Source of the DNA: an uncultured Pelagibacteraceae bacterium
Lineage (GTDB): Bacteria; Pseudomonadota; Alphaproteobacteria; Pelagibacterales; Pelagibacteraceae
Length of the DNA: 64,000 bases
Reading direction: 5' to 3'
Assembly: GCA_902543245.1 (NCBI GenBank)
Contig: CACBXQ010000001.1
Location: forward strand, 141,458 to 205,457
Shown piece after piece: positions 1 through 12,743 of the stretch; position 1 is the stretch's first letter; each line of letters begins with the position of its first letter. The notes under the pieces were generated by a model that had not been told where the DNA came from, searched no databases, and saw nothing but the letters and a program-made list of their open reading frames with translations. The translations under genes were made by a program, and so were the position numbers.

Positions 1-1220
1 CTATAGGGTTTTAAATCAAGGTTAGTATTTTCATCAGAAATCATTGATGAAATAATTTTTCCAGATATTGCTCCTAATGTCCATCCTAAATGATGATGTC
101 CAAAAGAATAAAAAACATTTTTAAAATTTTTTGAAGGTCCTATAATAGGTAAAAAATCAGGTAAAGTAGGTCTAAATCCTAGCCATTCATCATTGTGTTC
201 TGGTAATCCATCTAGCATTTCTCGTGCATTTAAAACTAGATTACTAATTCGAGATTTTGATAATGGATTTTCTAAACCACCAAACTCTACAGTTCCAACA
301 ACTCTCAAACCTTGCTCCATAGGAGTCATACCAAACCCTTTATCAGCATAAACAATTGGTCTAGATATTAAATTTTCATATCCTTTAAAGTGCACATGAT
401 AACCTCTTTCAGTTTCCAAAGGGATATTTTCATGCAATTTATCAGTAAATTTTTTCGAAAAAGCTCCACATGCTATTACTAGTTTATCAAATATAAATCT
501 TTGGGTTTCAGATCTAATTACAGGTTTTTCCTCATCAAAATCTAATTTTTCAATATTTAATTTTAAAAACTTTCCTCCTTTTAAAATAAAGTTTTCGAAT
601 AATTTGATTAAAATTTTTTTTGGATTTCTTGCATGTCTTGCGTAATCATAAATAACCCCACCATCATAAAATGGTTTTAAGTTTGGTTCTAGATCATGTA
701 TTTCTTTAGGAGACAATAATCTTTGTTTTACACCTAAATTATTTCTTAAATTGATTTCTAAATCTCTACTTTTTTGACTTTTATTAGTCCAAACGTACAT
801 GATGCCTTTATGTTCAATTAAACCATCTAAATTAATTTCTTCGAATAATTCATCAAACGCTGGTAGAGATAAATCTAAAATTTGATTCATATATTTTGCG
901 GTGTGCATCATTTTATTTTCTCTACAGTTTTTTATGAAACTATAAAACCATGGGAGCATTTTATAAACATAATTCCATTTTAATGCTAAAGGTCCTCTTG
1001 TACTTAAAAGCATTGATGGAACATCTAACAAAACATCTGGACGATTTAGAGGAACTGAGGCATATGGTGAAAAATGACCTGCATTTCCATATGATGCAGA
1101 ACTTCCAGGTTCAGATTTGTCAAATATAGTTACTTCGAAACCTTTTTTTTGAAGAAATAACGCATTACACACGCCCTGTATACCAGCACCTATAATTCCA
1201 ATTTTTATTTTTTTTTGCAT
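1..1220 (-). CDS. dadA: D-amino acid dehydrogenase-like FAD oxidoreductase (3' end cut by window edge)
   Basis: The frame opens at the ATG at 1220 and stays open to the left edge, giving about 406 codons, so only the extreme C-terminus is missing. The N-terminus has the FAD dinucleotide-binding motif GIIGAGIQG at residues 8-16. A DadA-like stretch (SSASYGNAGHFSP) follows at about residues 41-53. The last visible residues (LDLKPY) fit the usual C-terminal end of DadA/glycine-oxidase-type enzymes. The family oxidatively deaminates D-amino acids or related amines and passes electrons to the respiratory chain. The exact substrate cannot be read from sequence. It is transcribed in the same direction as the rod-shape cluster, 67 bp downstream of rodA. 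Confidence 0.75.
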   Translation of the reverse strand, partial: MQKKIKIGIIGAGIQGVCNALFLQKKGFEVTIFDKSEPGSSASYGNAGHFSPYASVPLNRPDVLLDVPSMLLSTRGPLALKWNYVYKMLPWFYSFIKNCRENKMMHTAKYMNQILDLSLPAFDELFEEINLDGLIEHKGIMYVWTNKSQKSRDLEINLRNNLGVKQRLLSPKEIHDLEPNLKPFYDGGVIYDYARHARNPKKILIKLFENFILKGGKFLKLNIEKLDFDEEKPVIRSETQRFIFDKLVIACGAFSKKFTDKLHENIPLETERGYHVHFKGYENLISRPIVYADKGFGMTPMEQGLRVVGTVEFGGLENPLSKSRISNLVLNAREMLDGLPEHNDEWLGFRPTLPDFLPIIGPSKNFKNVFYSFGHHHLGWTLGAISGKIISSMISDENTNLDLKPY

Positions 1221-1287
1221 ATTTAAATAATAGTTAAAAATATTTTTTAATATATATCATTAATCTAAGTGCGAAGATTTACCTCTA

Positions 1288-2412
1288 TTAAGCGATTATT
1301 TGTCTATGATATATCTTTGAGCTTAAAACTACTCCTAAACCTACCATTGTTGCAAGCATTGATGATCCTCCATAGGACATAATTGGAAGTGGAGATCCAA
1401 CTATTGGTAATAATCCTAAAACCATTGACATATTTACTGCAATATAAATAAAGATTGATGATCCAAATCCATAACAAAATAATTTACTAAAGAAATTTCT
1501 TGAAATTGATCCAATATAAATAATTCTATAAATTAAAATTGAATAAACTAATAATAATCCAATTGAACCAACAAAACCAAATTCTTCAGAAAATAGAGTA
1601 AATATAAAATCAGTATGCTTTTCAGGTAAAAATTCTAAATAACTTTGTGTTCCTTTTAGAAAACCTTTTCCTGAAAATCCTCCAGACCCAACCGCTATCT
1701 TTGATTGGATAATTTGGTAGCCAGCTCCTAATGGATCCTTTTCAGGATCAAAAAAGGTTAAAATTCTTAACTTTTGATAAGGTTTTAAGAAAGAAATAAA
1801 AAATGGAGTTGCAATAACTAAGACTATAAATGAGGATATAAAATATTTTATATTAACTCCAGATAACCAAATTACTACAATTCCACTTAATGCAATTAGA
1901 ATTGTAGTTCCTAAGTCAGGTTGACTTATCACCAGAAACATTGGCATGATTAAAATTATAATTGGTACAATTAAATTACGAAAACTATTTACATTATCTA
2001 TTTGCATTCTGTGATAAAATTTTGCAAAACAAAGTATGATCGCAATTTTCATTAGCTCTGAAGGTTGGAGATTTATAAAATATAAATTTATCCATCTTTG
2101 GGATCCTGAAACTGTAATCCCATATAAAGATGCATAGAACAATAATAACAAAACAATAAAATATAAAAAGTAAGAAATACTATGAAAAAATTTTAATCTT
2201 ATAAAAGATAAAAATATCATTAGAACAAAAAATACACAAAATCTTAACAAATGACTTTTGGTATAATAAAGCATTTGACCACCCTCGGATGAATACATTG
2301 CAAATGTACTAATTCCACCCAATATCAAAACACAAAAAATTAAAATTAAATCAATTGATTTTATTTTTTGAAAAAAAGTTAAACGATTAGTATAAGAAGT
2401 TTCTTTAAACAT
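1288..2412 (-). CDS. rodA: Rod-shape protein RodA, SEDS peptidoglycan glycosyltransferase
   Basis: This 374-residue polytopic membrane protein has the SEDS-family signature near its C-terminus (GLLPIVGSPLPIMSYGGSSM). Other typical blocks are QPSELMKIA at about 117-125 and QPDLGTT at about 163-169. SEDS proteins polymerise glycan strands from lipid II and work with a class B penicillin-binding protein. The start ATG at 2412 overlaps the 3' end of the PBP2 gene by 8 bp, so the two are translationally linked. The order mreB-mreC-mreD-mrdA-rodA is the classical elongasome operon, here on the minus strand. Length and motifs are normal. Confidence 0.96.
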   Translation of the reverse strand: MFKETSYTNRLTFFQKIKSIDLILIFCVLILGGISTFAMYSSEGGQMLYYTKSHLLRFCVFFVLMIFLSFIRLKFFHSISYFLYFIVLLLLFYASLYGITVSGSQRWINLYFINLQPSELMKIAIILCFAKFYHRMQIDNVNSFRNLIVPIIILIMPMFLVISQPDLGTTILIALSGIVVIWLSGVNIKYFISSFIVLVIATPFFISFLKPYQKLRILTFFDPEKDPLGAGYQIIQSKIAVGSGGFSGKGFLKGTQSYLEFLPEKHTDFIFTLFSEEFGFVGSIGLLLVYSILIYRIIYIGSISRNFFSKLFCYGFGSSIFIYIAVNMSMVLGLLPIVGSPLPIMSYGGSSMLATMVGLGVVLSSKIYHRQIIA

Positions 2413-4384
2413 TTTCCTCTGAATTTATTTTGTTTCTTTTATTTTCTCTTAGCTGATGTCTATCTATTATTAATTTAAATAAATCTTTTGCAATAGGTGC
2501 TGCAGCCGAACTTCCCGAGCCGCCGTGTTCTATTATAATACTTACCGCATATCTTGGATCTTTGTAGGGTCCAAAAGCAATATAAAGAGCATGATCTCTA
2601 TCTTTATATGGTATTTCACTAGTTTTTAAATCTAATTCTCTTGCTTCTTCAGTGATTCTTTTTACTTGAGCAGTACCTGTTTTCCCTGCAAATTGATAAA
2701 AATCATCTTCTATCCTTGAAGAATACGATGTTCCCATTATTTCATTTGTAGCTCCATACATTGAGTCCAGTACAAACTCTATATTTTTTTTATCTTTAAA
2801 TAATGGCGTAAAAAAATTTTCTTTATTTTGAAATATACCTTGTGTTCTTTCTAAAAGATTTTGAGTTTTGTCAAATTTGTTTTTAATTAAATTTTGTTTC
2901 ATTTTAAATTTAATTTGATTTGCATTCATTTGATTTTTATCTGCAACAATCTTTGGTTTAATTTTATAACCACCATTTGCCAGCTGTGCTGTCATTAAAC
3001 ATAATTGTAATGGTGTTGTTTGAATATATCCTTGACCAATACCAGTAATTAAAGTCTCCCCTAAAACCCAATTTTTACCCATAACATCTTTTTTCCATTC
3101 TGTTGATGGAACTATGCCTTTTTTCTCCTCTAAAAAAGAATTTTCTAAGACTTTTTTTCCCAATCCAAAATCTTCAGCAGTTTTTTTTAATCTATCTACA
3201 CCTAGCAATCTGGCAACTTCATAAAAATAAGTATCGCACGATTGTTTTACTGCATTTCTTAAATCCATCAAGCCATGCCCTTTATCTTTCCAGCAATGAT
3301 AAGTTTGACCAAAAAGCTCAATTTTTCCGGTACATCTGACTTTAAAATCTTTGTTAATTACATTATTTTCTAATGCTGATAGAGCTACTATGGGTTTAAT
3401 TGTCGAGCCTGGTGAATACAAACCAGACAAAGTTTTATTTAGTAAAGGCTTTAATGGATTTTGAGTAATTTTTTTCCATTCTTCATTGCCAATGCCATAT
3501 ATGAACATATTTGGATCAAATGTTGGTGAAGACTGAATTGCTATAATCTCCCCTGTGAATATATCCATGACACTAATAGAGCCAGATTTATCTTTTAACG
3601 ATTTAGTTAAAAACTTTTGAATTTCAGTATCAATAGTGATTCTTATATTTTCTCCTTTTTTGCCTTTTTCGTGGTCTAATTCTTTCACTCTTTTTCCAAA
3701 TGCGTTTACCTCATACCTTTGTACTCCATTAGTACCAATGAGTTTTTTTTCATAAGTTTTTTCCAACCCTGTTTTTCCAACTTTTAATCCTGGAACATGA
3801 TTATTTTTGATTATTTCATTTCTATTAATGTCTTCTACGCTTGCCTGAGAAACGTATCCTAAAACATGACTATAATTATCTTTAAAAGGATAATTTCTTG
3901 CTATTGATAAAACCGGTTTAGCACCATTTAATTCATGAAGATATAAATTAATTTTTGAAAACTCATCCCAAGATAAATTATTTGAAATAATTAAGGTTTC
4001 CCATGGTTTTTGTGAATTTTTTTTCTTAATAATTTTACTGTATTCATTATCGCTAAGATTTAAAATCTTTCGTAACCTAAACATTAGAACTTTAAAATTC
4101 GTTACTTCTTCTGGAACAACATGAAGTTGAAAAATTTCAACATTTCCTGCAATTGTCTTTCCAAAATAATCTTTAAAATCACCTCTTACTGGAGGGAGTC
4201 TCCATTCTCTAAGTCGATTTTCATCAGAAAGATTTAAATATTTTTTATTATTGTTAATTTGTAGAGAAAATAATCTAGTAATTATTCCACCAAAAATTAT
4301 TACTTTAGCAGCGGTTAAGATAAACATTCTTCTGCTTACAATATTTCTTTTTTTTGTAGAACCACCATCACCACTATTAATCAT
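2405..4384 (-). CDS. mrdA: Penicillin-binding protein 2 (cell elongation transpeptidase)
   Basis: A 659-residue class B PBP with one N-terminal membrane segment (about 22-42) and a PBP dimerisation domain. The transpeptidase domain has the catalytic motif STIK at residues 327-330. The second motif is SCD (in SCDTYFYEVA) and the third is KTGT (in FAGKTGTAQVKR). The enzyme cross-links peptidoglycan stem peptides in the periplasm as the partner of RodA. The gene overlaps mreD by 8 bp upstream and rodA by 8 bp downstream. Serine and lysine active-site residues are intact and the length is typical. Confidence 0.96.
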   Translation of the reverse strand: MINSGDGGSTKKRNIVSRRMFILTAAKVIIFGGIITRLFSLQINNNKKYLNLSDENRLREWRLPPVRGDFKDYFGKTIAGNVEIFQLHVVPEEVTNFKVLMFRLRKILNLSDNEYSKIIKKKNSQKPWETLIISNNLSWDEFSKINLYLHELNGAKPVLSIARNYPFKDNYSHVLGYVSQASVEDINRNEIIKNNHVPGLKVGKTGLEKTYEKKLIGTNGVQRYEVNAFGKRVKELDHEKGKKGENIRITIDTEIQKFLTKSLKDKSGSISVMDIFTGEIIAIQSSPTFDPNMFIYGIGNEEWKKITQNPLKPLLNKTLSGLYSPGSTIKPIVALSALENNVINKDFKVRCTGKIELFGQTYHCWKDKGHGLMDLRNAVKQSCDTYFYEVARLLGVDRLKKTAEDFGLGKKVLENSFLEEKKGIVPSTEWKKDVMGKNWVLGETLITGIGQGYIQTTPLQLCLMTAQLANGGYKIKPKIVADKNQMNANQIKFKMKQNLIKNKFDKTQNLLERTQGIFQNKENFFTPLFKDKKNIEFVLDSMYGATNEIMGTSYSSRIEDDFYQFAGKTGTAQVKRITEEARELDLKTSEIPYKDRDHALYIAFGPYKDPRYAVSIIIEHGGSGSSAAAPIAKDLFKLIIDRHQLRENKRNKINSEENV

Positions 4385-4889
4385 TTTTTAATCCTATAAA
4401 ATTTTTCAAAAAATAGTCAAAAATTGCACTAAAAATTATATAAAGTAAAAAAGTAAATGAGGTATTTAAAAAAAGTTTACTCATTTTTAATTCAACATCA
4501 AAAAATAAATATAATATAATGAAACTTAAAGAATTTGTAACAAAGATTGCCAATAAAAAGAAAAACCAATCTTTAATAAGACTTGGACTTATAGTAATAG
4601 TTCTTAAATAAGCTGCAAATCCACACAAAACCAAATAACAAAAGCTGGTGATACCTAGTGGTAATCCAACTAAAGTATCATTTACTATTCCCGCAAAAAA
4701 TATAAAACCATATCCTAAAAGGTCATTTCTTTTTAAACACCAATAAAAAATTAGTATTTGTGCAAAATTAAAGTTAAAATAGTCCTTATTATCTTCATCA
4801 AGTTGTAGCAAAACTGAAATATATAATAGAATTACAGGTACTAATTTGAAAAAAAATAATGACACATTATTTTTACTAATATTTGCCAT
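4377..4889 (-). CDS. mreD: Rod-shape determining protein MreD
   Basis: A 170-residue, almost entirely hydrophobic protein with about five predicted membrane segments and the MreD-like central stretch FFAGIVNDTLVGLPLGITS. MreD is a poorly conserved inner-membrane component of the elongasome. Assignment rests mainly on size, topology and position between mreC and mrdA. Its end overlaps mrdA by 8 bp, and its start lies one base after the mreC 3' end. Confidence 0.88.
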   Translation of the reverse strand: MANISKNNVSLFFFKLVPVILLYISVLLQLDEDNKDYFNFNFAQILIFYWCLKRNDLLGYGFIFFAGIVNDTLVGLPLGITSFCYLVLCGFAAYLRTITISPSLIKDWFFFLLAIFVTNSLSFIILYLFFDVELKMSKLFLNTSFTFLLYIIFSAIFDYFLKNFIGLKND

Positions 4890-4890
4890 T

Positions 4891-5733
4891 TTAATTTTTT
4901 TCCTCAGAAAAACGCAAAACTTTTACAAAACTTATTTGATTAAAATCTTTAAAAAATTTAACATTTATTTTTCTATTATTTATCTTAATCTTTCCAATGG
5001 GAATGCCTGCTTTTAATATACCCCCTAATCCAGAGCTATATACAATGCTTTCATTTGAAATTAATAATTTTTCTTTTTGATACTTAATTTCACCAAGATT
5101 ATCTTCCCCACCACTTAAGATAGCTCTAACTCCTTCCGGCTCAATTAAAACAGGTATTTTACTATTCAAATCAGATAATAACAAAACTCTGGAAGTGGTG
5201 TAGTTAACTTCCTCCACTTTTCCAATTAAATGATATTCGCTCAATACTGCCATGCCTTTTATAATATTATTTTTTGATCCTTTATTTATTACAACTGATT
5301 TCAAAAATGGACTTTGTTTATCAACTAATACCTTCGCTATTATTTCATCTGATGAATAATAAATATCTTCAATAACTTTTTTTAATCTTTTATTTTCAGA
5401 TATTAAAAACTCTGATTCATATTTTTTTTTTCTTAAATTCTGTAAATCCTTATTTAAAATTTCATAATTTTTATATAAATTAAAATGATTCTTAATCTCA
5501 AAATACTTATCATCTAAAAAATTGAATGGAGCATAAACAACGAAAGAAGCTCTATAAACAGTCTCATTAATTCCGATTTTGATATAATTTATAAATTTAA
5601 AATTATATTTACTAAAAATTAAAAAAATTAAAGATATTGTTATTAAAGCAAATAATGAGAATCTTTGTTTATTACCTTTTTTTAAAAAGGCAGATCGAAT
5701 AGCAATTATAAAATCATCTCTACTCGGTTCCAT
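4891..5733 (-). CDS. mreC: Rod-shape determining protein MreC
   Basis: A 280-residue protein with a short cytoplasmic N-terminus and one membrane segment at about residues 24-41. A charged helical region likely to be a coiled coil follows (about 75-115), then the beta-rich MreC domain containing VDKQSPFLKSVVINKGSKN. MreC forms a periplasmic scaffold that links MreB filaments to PBP2. It lies 9 bp downstream of mreB and directly upstream of mreD. Confidence 0.94.
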   Translation of the reverse strand: MEPSRDDFIIAIRSAFLKKGNKQRFSLFALITISLIFLIFSKYNFKFINYIKIGINETVYRASFVVYAPFNFLDDKYFEIKNHFNLYKNYEILNKDLQNLRKKKYESEFLISENKRLKKVIEDIYYSSDEIIAKVLVDKQSPFLKSVVINKGSKNNIIKGMAVLSEYHLIGKVEEVNYTTSRVLLLSDLNSKIPVLIEPEGVRAILSGGEDNLGEIKYQKEKLLISNESIVYSSGLGGILKAGIPIGKIKINNRKINVKFFKDFNQISFVKVLRFSEEKN

Positions 5734-5742
5734 TTTAAATTA

Positions 5743-6777
<1,035 letters not shown>

Positions 6778-8352
6778 CTATATTCCTTTCATTTTTTGAT
6801 TTTCATACCCCTCATTAGGAGCAGTTTTATTTCTTTTTATTAACATTTTATTTAAAGCACTTAAATAAGCGTTAGCAGATGCTACAAGTGTATCTGTATC
6901 AGCTGCTTGTCCAACAGTTGTTTTACCATTTTCCTCTAATCTTACACTTACAGTTGCCTGGGCATCTGTTCCCTCAGTTACTGCGTGTACTTGATATAAT
7001 TGTAAATGCATTTCGTGTGCGTATAATTTCTTAATACATTTAAATATTGCATCAACTGGACCATCTCCAGTTTCACTAGAGCTTTTAATTTCACCAAAAA
7101 TTTCTAGTGTCATTTCTGCTTTTTGTGGCTCTCCTGTTCCAGCAAAAACTTTTAAAGATTTTAGTGTTAAAGCATTAACTTTATTATCTATAATTAAACT
7201 ATCATCTACTAAAGCTATGATATCTTCATCATATACATGTTTTTTTTTATCTGCCAGAATTTTAAATTTTCCAAATGCATTTTGAATTACATCATCAGTT
7301 ACGTCTACATAACCTAAGCTATTTAATTTATCTTTAAATGCGTGCCTACCTGAATGTTTTCCCATTACAAGAGAAGTCTGCTTTACACCTACACTCTCGG
7401 GCGTCATTATTTCATATGTTTCTCTATTCTTTAACATTCCATCTTGATGAATGCCTGCCTCATGAGCAAATGCGTTTTTTCCAACAATAGCTTTATTATA
7501 CTGAACTGGAAAACCTGTCGCGTTTGAAACAACTTTTGAGGCTTTGCTCAATAATTTCGTATTTATGCCAGTCGAATATGGCATTAAATCGTTTCGAGTT
7601 CTAATAGCCATTACGACTTCTTCAAGAGCTGCGTTTCCAGCTCTTTCTCCAATACCATTAATAGTACATTCAATTTGTCGTGCCCCTGCTTGTACTCCTG
7701 CAAGTGAATTTGCAACAGCAAGTCCTAAATCATTATGACAATGTGTTGATAAAATTGCTTTATCTATATTTGGAACTTTATTCAATAATGTTTGAATAAT
7801 TTTCGTAAATTCTGATGGTACGGTATATCCAACAGTATCAGGTATATTTATAGTTTTTGCACCACTTTTAATTGCTAATTCAACAGTCTTACACATAAAA
7901 TCCATATCTGTTCTTGTGCCATCCTCACAAGACCATTCCACATCATCTGTGTAGTTTCTTGCATAAGTTACGTGTTCCTTAATTGAATCATAAACCTGAT
8001 CAGCAGACATATTTAATTTATGCTTCATGTGAAGAGGGCTAGTTGATATAAAGGTATGTATTCTAAATCTAGGAGCGTGTTTCAATGCCTCATAACATCT
8101 ATCGATATCTTTTTTAGAATGTCTTGATAAACCAGCTGGTATTGATTTTTTTAGAATTTTACTAACTTCAGTTGTTGCTTCAAAATCACCTGGTGATGCA
8201 ATTGGAAATCCTGCTTCTATTATGTCTACTCCAAGATCATCAAAAACTCTTGCTATCTGTAATTTTTCCTCAAGACTCATTGAGGCCCCAGGAGATTGTT
8301 CGCCATCTCTCATTGTTGTGTCAAATATGTATACTCTGTTTTTGTCAGTCAT
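6778..8352 (-). CDS. leuA: 2-isopropylmalate synthase
   Basis: A 524-residue enzyme catalysing the first step of leucine synthesis, condensing acetyl-CoA with 2-oxoisovalerate. The N-terminal HMGL-like TIM barrel begins with DTTMRDGEQSPGASM. It carries the metal-ligand motif HCHND and the GIGERAGNAALEE motif. The C-terminal part (about 390-505) is the LeuA allosteric dimer domain, which usually mediates leucine feedback inhibition. It is the first gene after the ilv group. leuB, leuC and leuD are not in the window. Confidence 0.97.
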   Translation of the reverse strand: MTDKNRVYIFDTTMRDGEQSPGASMSLEEKLQIARVFDDLGVDIIEAGFPIASPGDFEATTEVSKILKKSIPAGLSRHSKKDIDRCYEALKHAPRFRIHTFISTSPLHMKHKLNMSADQVYDSIKEHVTYARNYTDDVEWSCEDGTRTDMDFMCKTVELAIKSGAKTINIPDTVGYTVPSEFTKIIQTLLNKVPNIDKAILSTHCHNDLGLAVANSLAGVQAGARQIECTINGIGERAGNAALEEVVMAIRTRNDLMPYSTGINTKLLSKASKVVSNATGFPVQYNKAIVGKNAFAHEAGIHQDGMLKNRETYEIMTPESVGVKQTSLVMGKHSGRHAFKDKLNSLGYVDVTDDVIQNAFGKFKILADKKKHVYDEDIIALVDDSLIIDNKVNALTLKSLKVFAGTGEPQKAEMTLEIFGEIKSSSETGDGPVDAIFKCIKKLYAHEMHLQLYQVHAVTEGTDAQATVSVRLEENGKTTVGQAADTDTLVASANAYLSALNKMLIKRNKTAPNEGYENQKMKGI

Positions 8353-8372
8353 CTTAAAATCTATGATTTTCT

Positions 8373-8400
8373 ATCATACATCCTCTCGTTCAGATTGCAA
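8373..8400 (-). promoter_or_regulatory. Candidate sigma70-type promoter for leuA
   Basis: Reading the minus strand, TTGCAA (8395-8400) and TATGAT (8373-8378) are separated by 16 bases in the 87-bp gap between ilvC and leuA. This would give a leader of about 14 bases. In DNA this AT-rich such matches also arise by chance, so the call is tentative. Confidence 0.35.
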
Positions 8401-8439
8401 AATAATTTGCCTATTTAACCTAAAATTGACAGATAAAAT

Positions 8440-10014
<1,575 letters not shown>

Positions 10015-10015
<1 letters not shown>

Positions 10016-11784
10016 TATACTAGCTTTTTTCCTTCGCCTGAAATTTTCTTACTTTTTTGATCCTGTGGGCCCAGAAGCATTTGATTATGAGGCTTACCAG
10101 AAGGTATCATTGGAAAACAGTTTTCGTTTTGATCAACAACACAATCAAAAATAACTGGTTTATCAACATTAATCATTTCTAAAATTTTTTCATCTAATTC
10201 GTCAGGAGTTTTAGCCCTAATACCTACACACCCATATGCTTCTGCTAATTTAACAAAATCTGGGAGTGCAGCAGAATAACTTTCTGAATAATTCTTTTCA
10301 TGCAAAAGTTCCTGCCATTGTCTTACCATTCCCATATACTCATTATTTAGTATAAATATTTTAATTGGAAGATTGTATTGAACTGCAGTAGACATTTCTT
10401 GCATGGTCATTAAAACTGATGCTTCACCTGCAATATCTATAACTAATTTTTTTGGATGTGCTATTTGCACTCCTACAGCTGCTGGCACCCCGTATCCCAT
10501 CGTTCCTAAACCACCAGATGTCATCCATCTATTAGGTTTATTAAATTTATAATGTTGAGCAGCCCACATTTGATGTTGTCCTACCTCTGTTGTAACGTAA
10601 GTATCAAATTTTTTTGTAAGTTCGTATAACCTTTGCACTGCATGTTGTGGCATTATTTTTTTTTCACTATTTATAAAATTAAGAGATTTTTTAGCTCTCC
10701 ACTTATCTATCTGAGACCACCATTTTGCAATATTTTGTTTATTTGATTTTAAAAATGATGGTTTGTTTTTTTTTGTAGTTTTTATTATTGATTGCATAAC
10801 TTCTCCAACATCACCAATAATTGGTAAGTCAACTTTAATATTTTTATTTATAGAGGATGGGTCTATATCAATGTGAACTTTTTTTGACTTAGGAGAAAAC
10901 TCGTCAATTTTTCCAGTTATTCTATCATCAAATCTTGCTCCAATGTTAATCATCAAATCACAGTCGTGCATTGCATTGTTAGCTTCATATGTTCCATGCA
11001 TTCCTAACATTCCTAAAAATTGATTATCATCTCCAGGAAAACATCCAAGTCCTTGTAAAGTAGATGTAATTGGAAATCCCGTCATTGATACAAGTTCTCT
11101 CAGCAAATTACTAGCTTCAGGTCCTGAGTTTACTACTCCTCCTCCAGTATAAAAAACAGGTTTTTTTGATTTACTCATCAAATCAATCAGCTTATTTATT
11201 TCATTAATTGAAAAAGATTTATGATTTTTTCCATTTTGTTTTGAAACTTTATTACTAAAGTTTTTGTAAACTGTTTTTGCAAATTGAATATCTTTTGGTA
11301 TGTCAACTAATACTGGTCCTGGTCTCCCAGATATCGCAACAGTAAAAGCATCATGCATAATTTTCGGTAAATCTTCAATTTTTTTAACTAACCAATTATG
11401 TTTAGTACAAGGTCTAGTAATTCCTGTGGTATCACATTCCTGAAATGCATCTGTACCTATTAAATGAGTTGGCACCTGTCCTGATATACAAACAATTGGT
11501 ACAGAGTCCATATATGCATCGGTTAAAGCAGTTACTACGTTTGTTGCGCCTGGACCAGATGTAACCAAAACTACTCCAGGTTTTCCTGTTGATCTAGCGT
11601 AGCCTTCAGCAGCATGCCCCGCTCCTTGTTCATGTCTAACTAAAATATGTTTAATAGATGGATGATTTTTTAATTCATCATATATTGGTAGAACTGCTCC
11701 ACCAGGATAACCAAAAAGATGGCTTACTTTTTGATCTTCTAAACATTTAAAAACAATTTCAGCTCCTGAATATAATTTTGGCAT
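10015..11784 (-). CDS. ilvB: Acetolactate synthase large (catalytic) subunit
   Basis: A 589-residue thiamine-diphosphate enzyme that condenses two pyruvates, or pyruvate and 2-oxobutyrate. The N-terminal TPP domain contains the catalytic glutamate in RHEQGAGHAAEGYAR. The C-terminal TPP/Mg-binding domain contains GEASVLMTMQEM and ends with a normal tail. It is the first gene of the ilvB-ilvH-ilvC unit on the minus strand. Length and motifs are typical; ilvI is an equally good name. Confidence 0.97.
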
Positions 11785-11790
11785 TATGCA

Positions 11791-11819
11791 ATCTAACGGA
11801 CTTTACATTAATTGGTCAA
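11791..11819 (-). promoter_or_regulatory. Candidate promoter upstream of ilvB, implying a very short leader
   Basis: On the minus strand TTGACC (11814-11819) lies 17 bases from TTAGAT (11791-11796), and the ilvB ATG begins only 6 bases beyond. If real, the mRNA would start at or just before the start codon. The -35 match is good and the -10 match is weak. Confidence 0.3.
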
Positions 11820-11833
11820 GTTTAAGTGATGAT

Positions 11834-12736
11834 TTATATAATTTTTTTTGTGAAAGCAGTCAATTTATTTGGGTCAATTGGTGTCCATGATTTCATTTTA
11901 CCCCTAAACCATGTAGTTTGCCTTTTAGCATACTGTCTAGTTCTTATATTGATGTGATCACATAAATTGTTTTTATCTATTTTCCCCTCAAGAAACATTT
12001 CAATTTCTTTAAATCCAATGATTTTATAATAATGCTCTTTTTTTACATTTCTTTCTTTTAGTAGTTTTTTGACCTCAGATACTGCTCCAGATTTAATCAT
12101 TTTTTTTGTTCTTGCATTAATTCGCTTAAGTAGTTCCTCTCTTGAATAATTTAAATATAATTTTATGAATCTATTATTTTTAAAAATAGTTTTAGTCTTT
12201 TTTTGCCATTCATAAATAGACTTGTTTGAATATTTTTTTACTTCATATGCTCGAATAGATCTTTGAACATCGTTTGAATTAATTTTATTTTTTGATAGAG
12301 GGTCGATTTTAACAAGTCTTTTATAAAAATTTTTTTGACCAATTTTTTTATTTAAATTCCTAATTTTATTTCTAAATTTAATTGGAATTGTTGGAAGCTT
12401 TACAAATCCCTCTACTAATGAATAAAAGTACAACCCTGTTCCACCAACTATTATGGGAATCTTCTTTTTGCGATTAATTTCTTTAATTTTTTTAATTGCA
12501 AATTTAAGCCAATCACCTGTAGAAAAGCTTTTATTTATATCAATGAAACCATAGAGATTATGTTTTACTTTTTTTAAATCTTCTTTTCCGGGTCTAGCTG
12601 TTAATATTTTTAGCTTCTTATATACTTGCATACTATCTGCATTTATAATTTCACCATTTATTTTTTTTGCTATTTTTAGTGCAAAGTTTGACTTTCCTGA
12701 GGCTGTAGGTCCGTAAATTAAAATAATTTTGGACAA
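11834..12736 (-). CDS. miaA: tRNA dimethylallyltransferase MiaA
   Basis: A 300-residue enzyme with an N-terminal P-loop (GPTASGKS at about residues 9-16), the DSMQVYK substrate motif and the VGGTGLY motif. It transfers the dimethylallyl group to adenosine 37 of tRNAs reading UNN codons. The start codon is TTG at 12736. No in-frame ATG exists before the P-loop, so the TTG start is forced. It lies 7 bp downstream of the Do-like protease gene. Confidence 0.95.
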   Translation of the reverse strand: MSKIILIYGPTASGKSNFALKIAKKINGEIINADSMQVYKKLKILTARPGKEDLKKVKHNLYGFIDINKSFSTGDWLKFAIKKIKEINRKKKIPIIVGGTGLYFYSLVEGFVKLPTIPIKFRNKIRNLNKKIGQKNFYKRLVKIDPLSKNKINSNDVQRSIRAYEVKKYSNKSIYEWQKKTKTIFKNNRFIKLYLNYSREELLKRINARTKKMIKSGAVSEVKKLLKERNVKKEHYYKIIGFKEIEMFLEGKIDKNNLCDHINIRTRQYAKRQTTWFRGKMKSWTPIDPNKLTAFTKKII

Positions 12737-12743
12737 GAAATCT

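Noticed and set aside
8353..8439. Branched-chain amino-acid attenuator or riboswitch upstream of leuA
   Set aside because: The 87-bp gap has no leucine-rich leader frame and no stable alternative hairpins; only a promoter-like match is visible.
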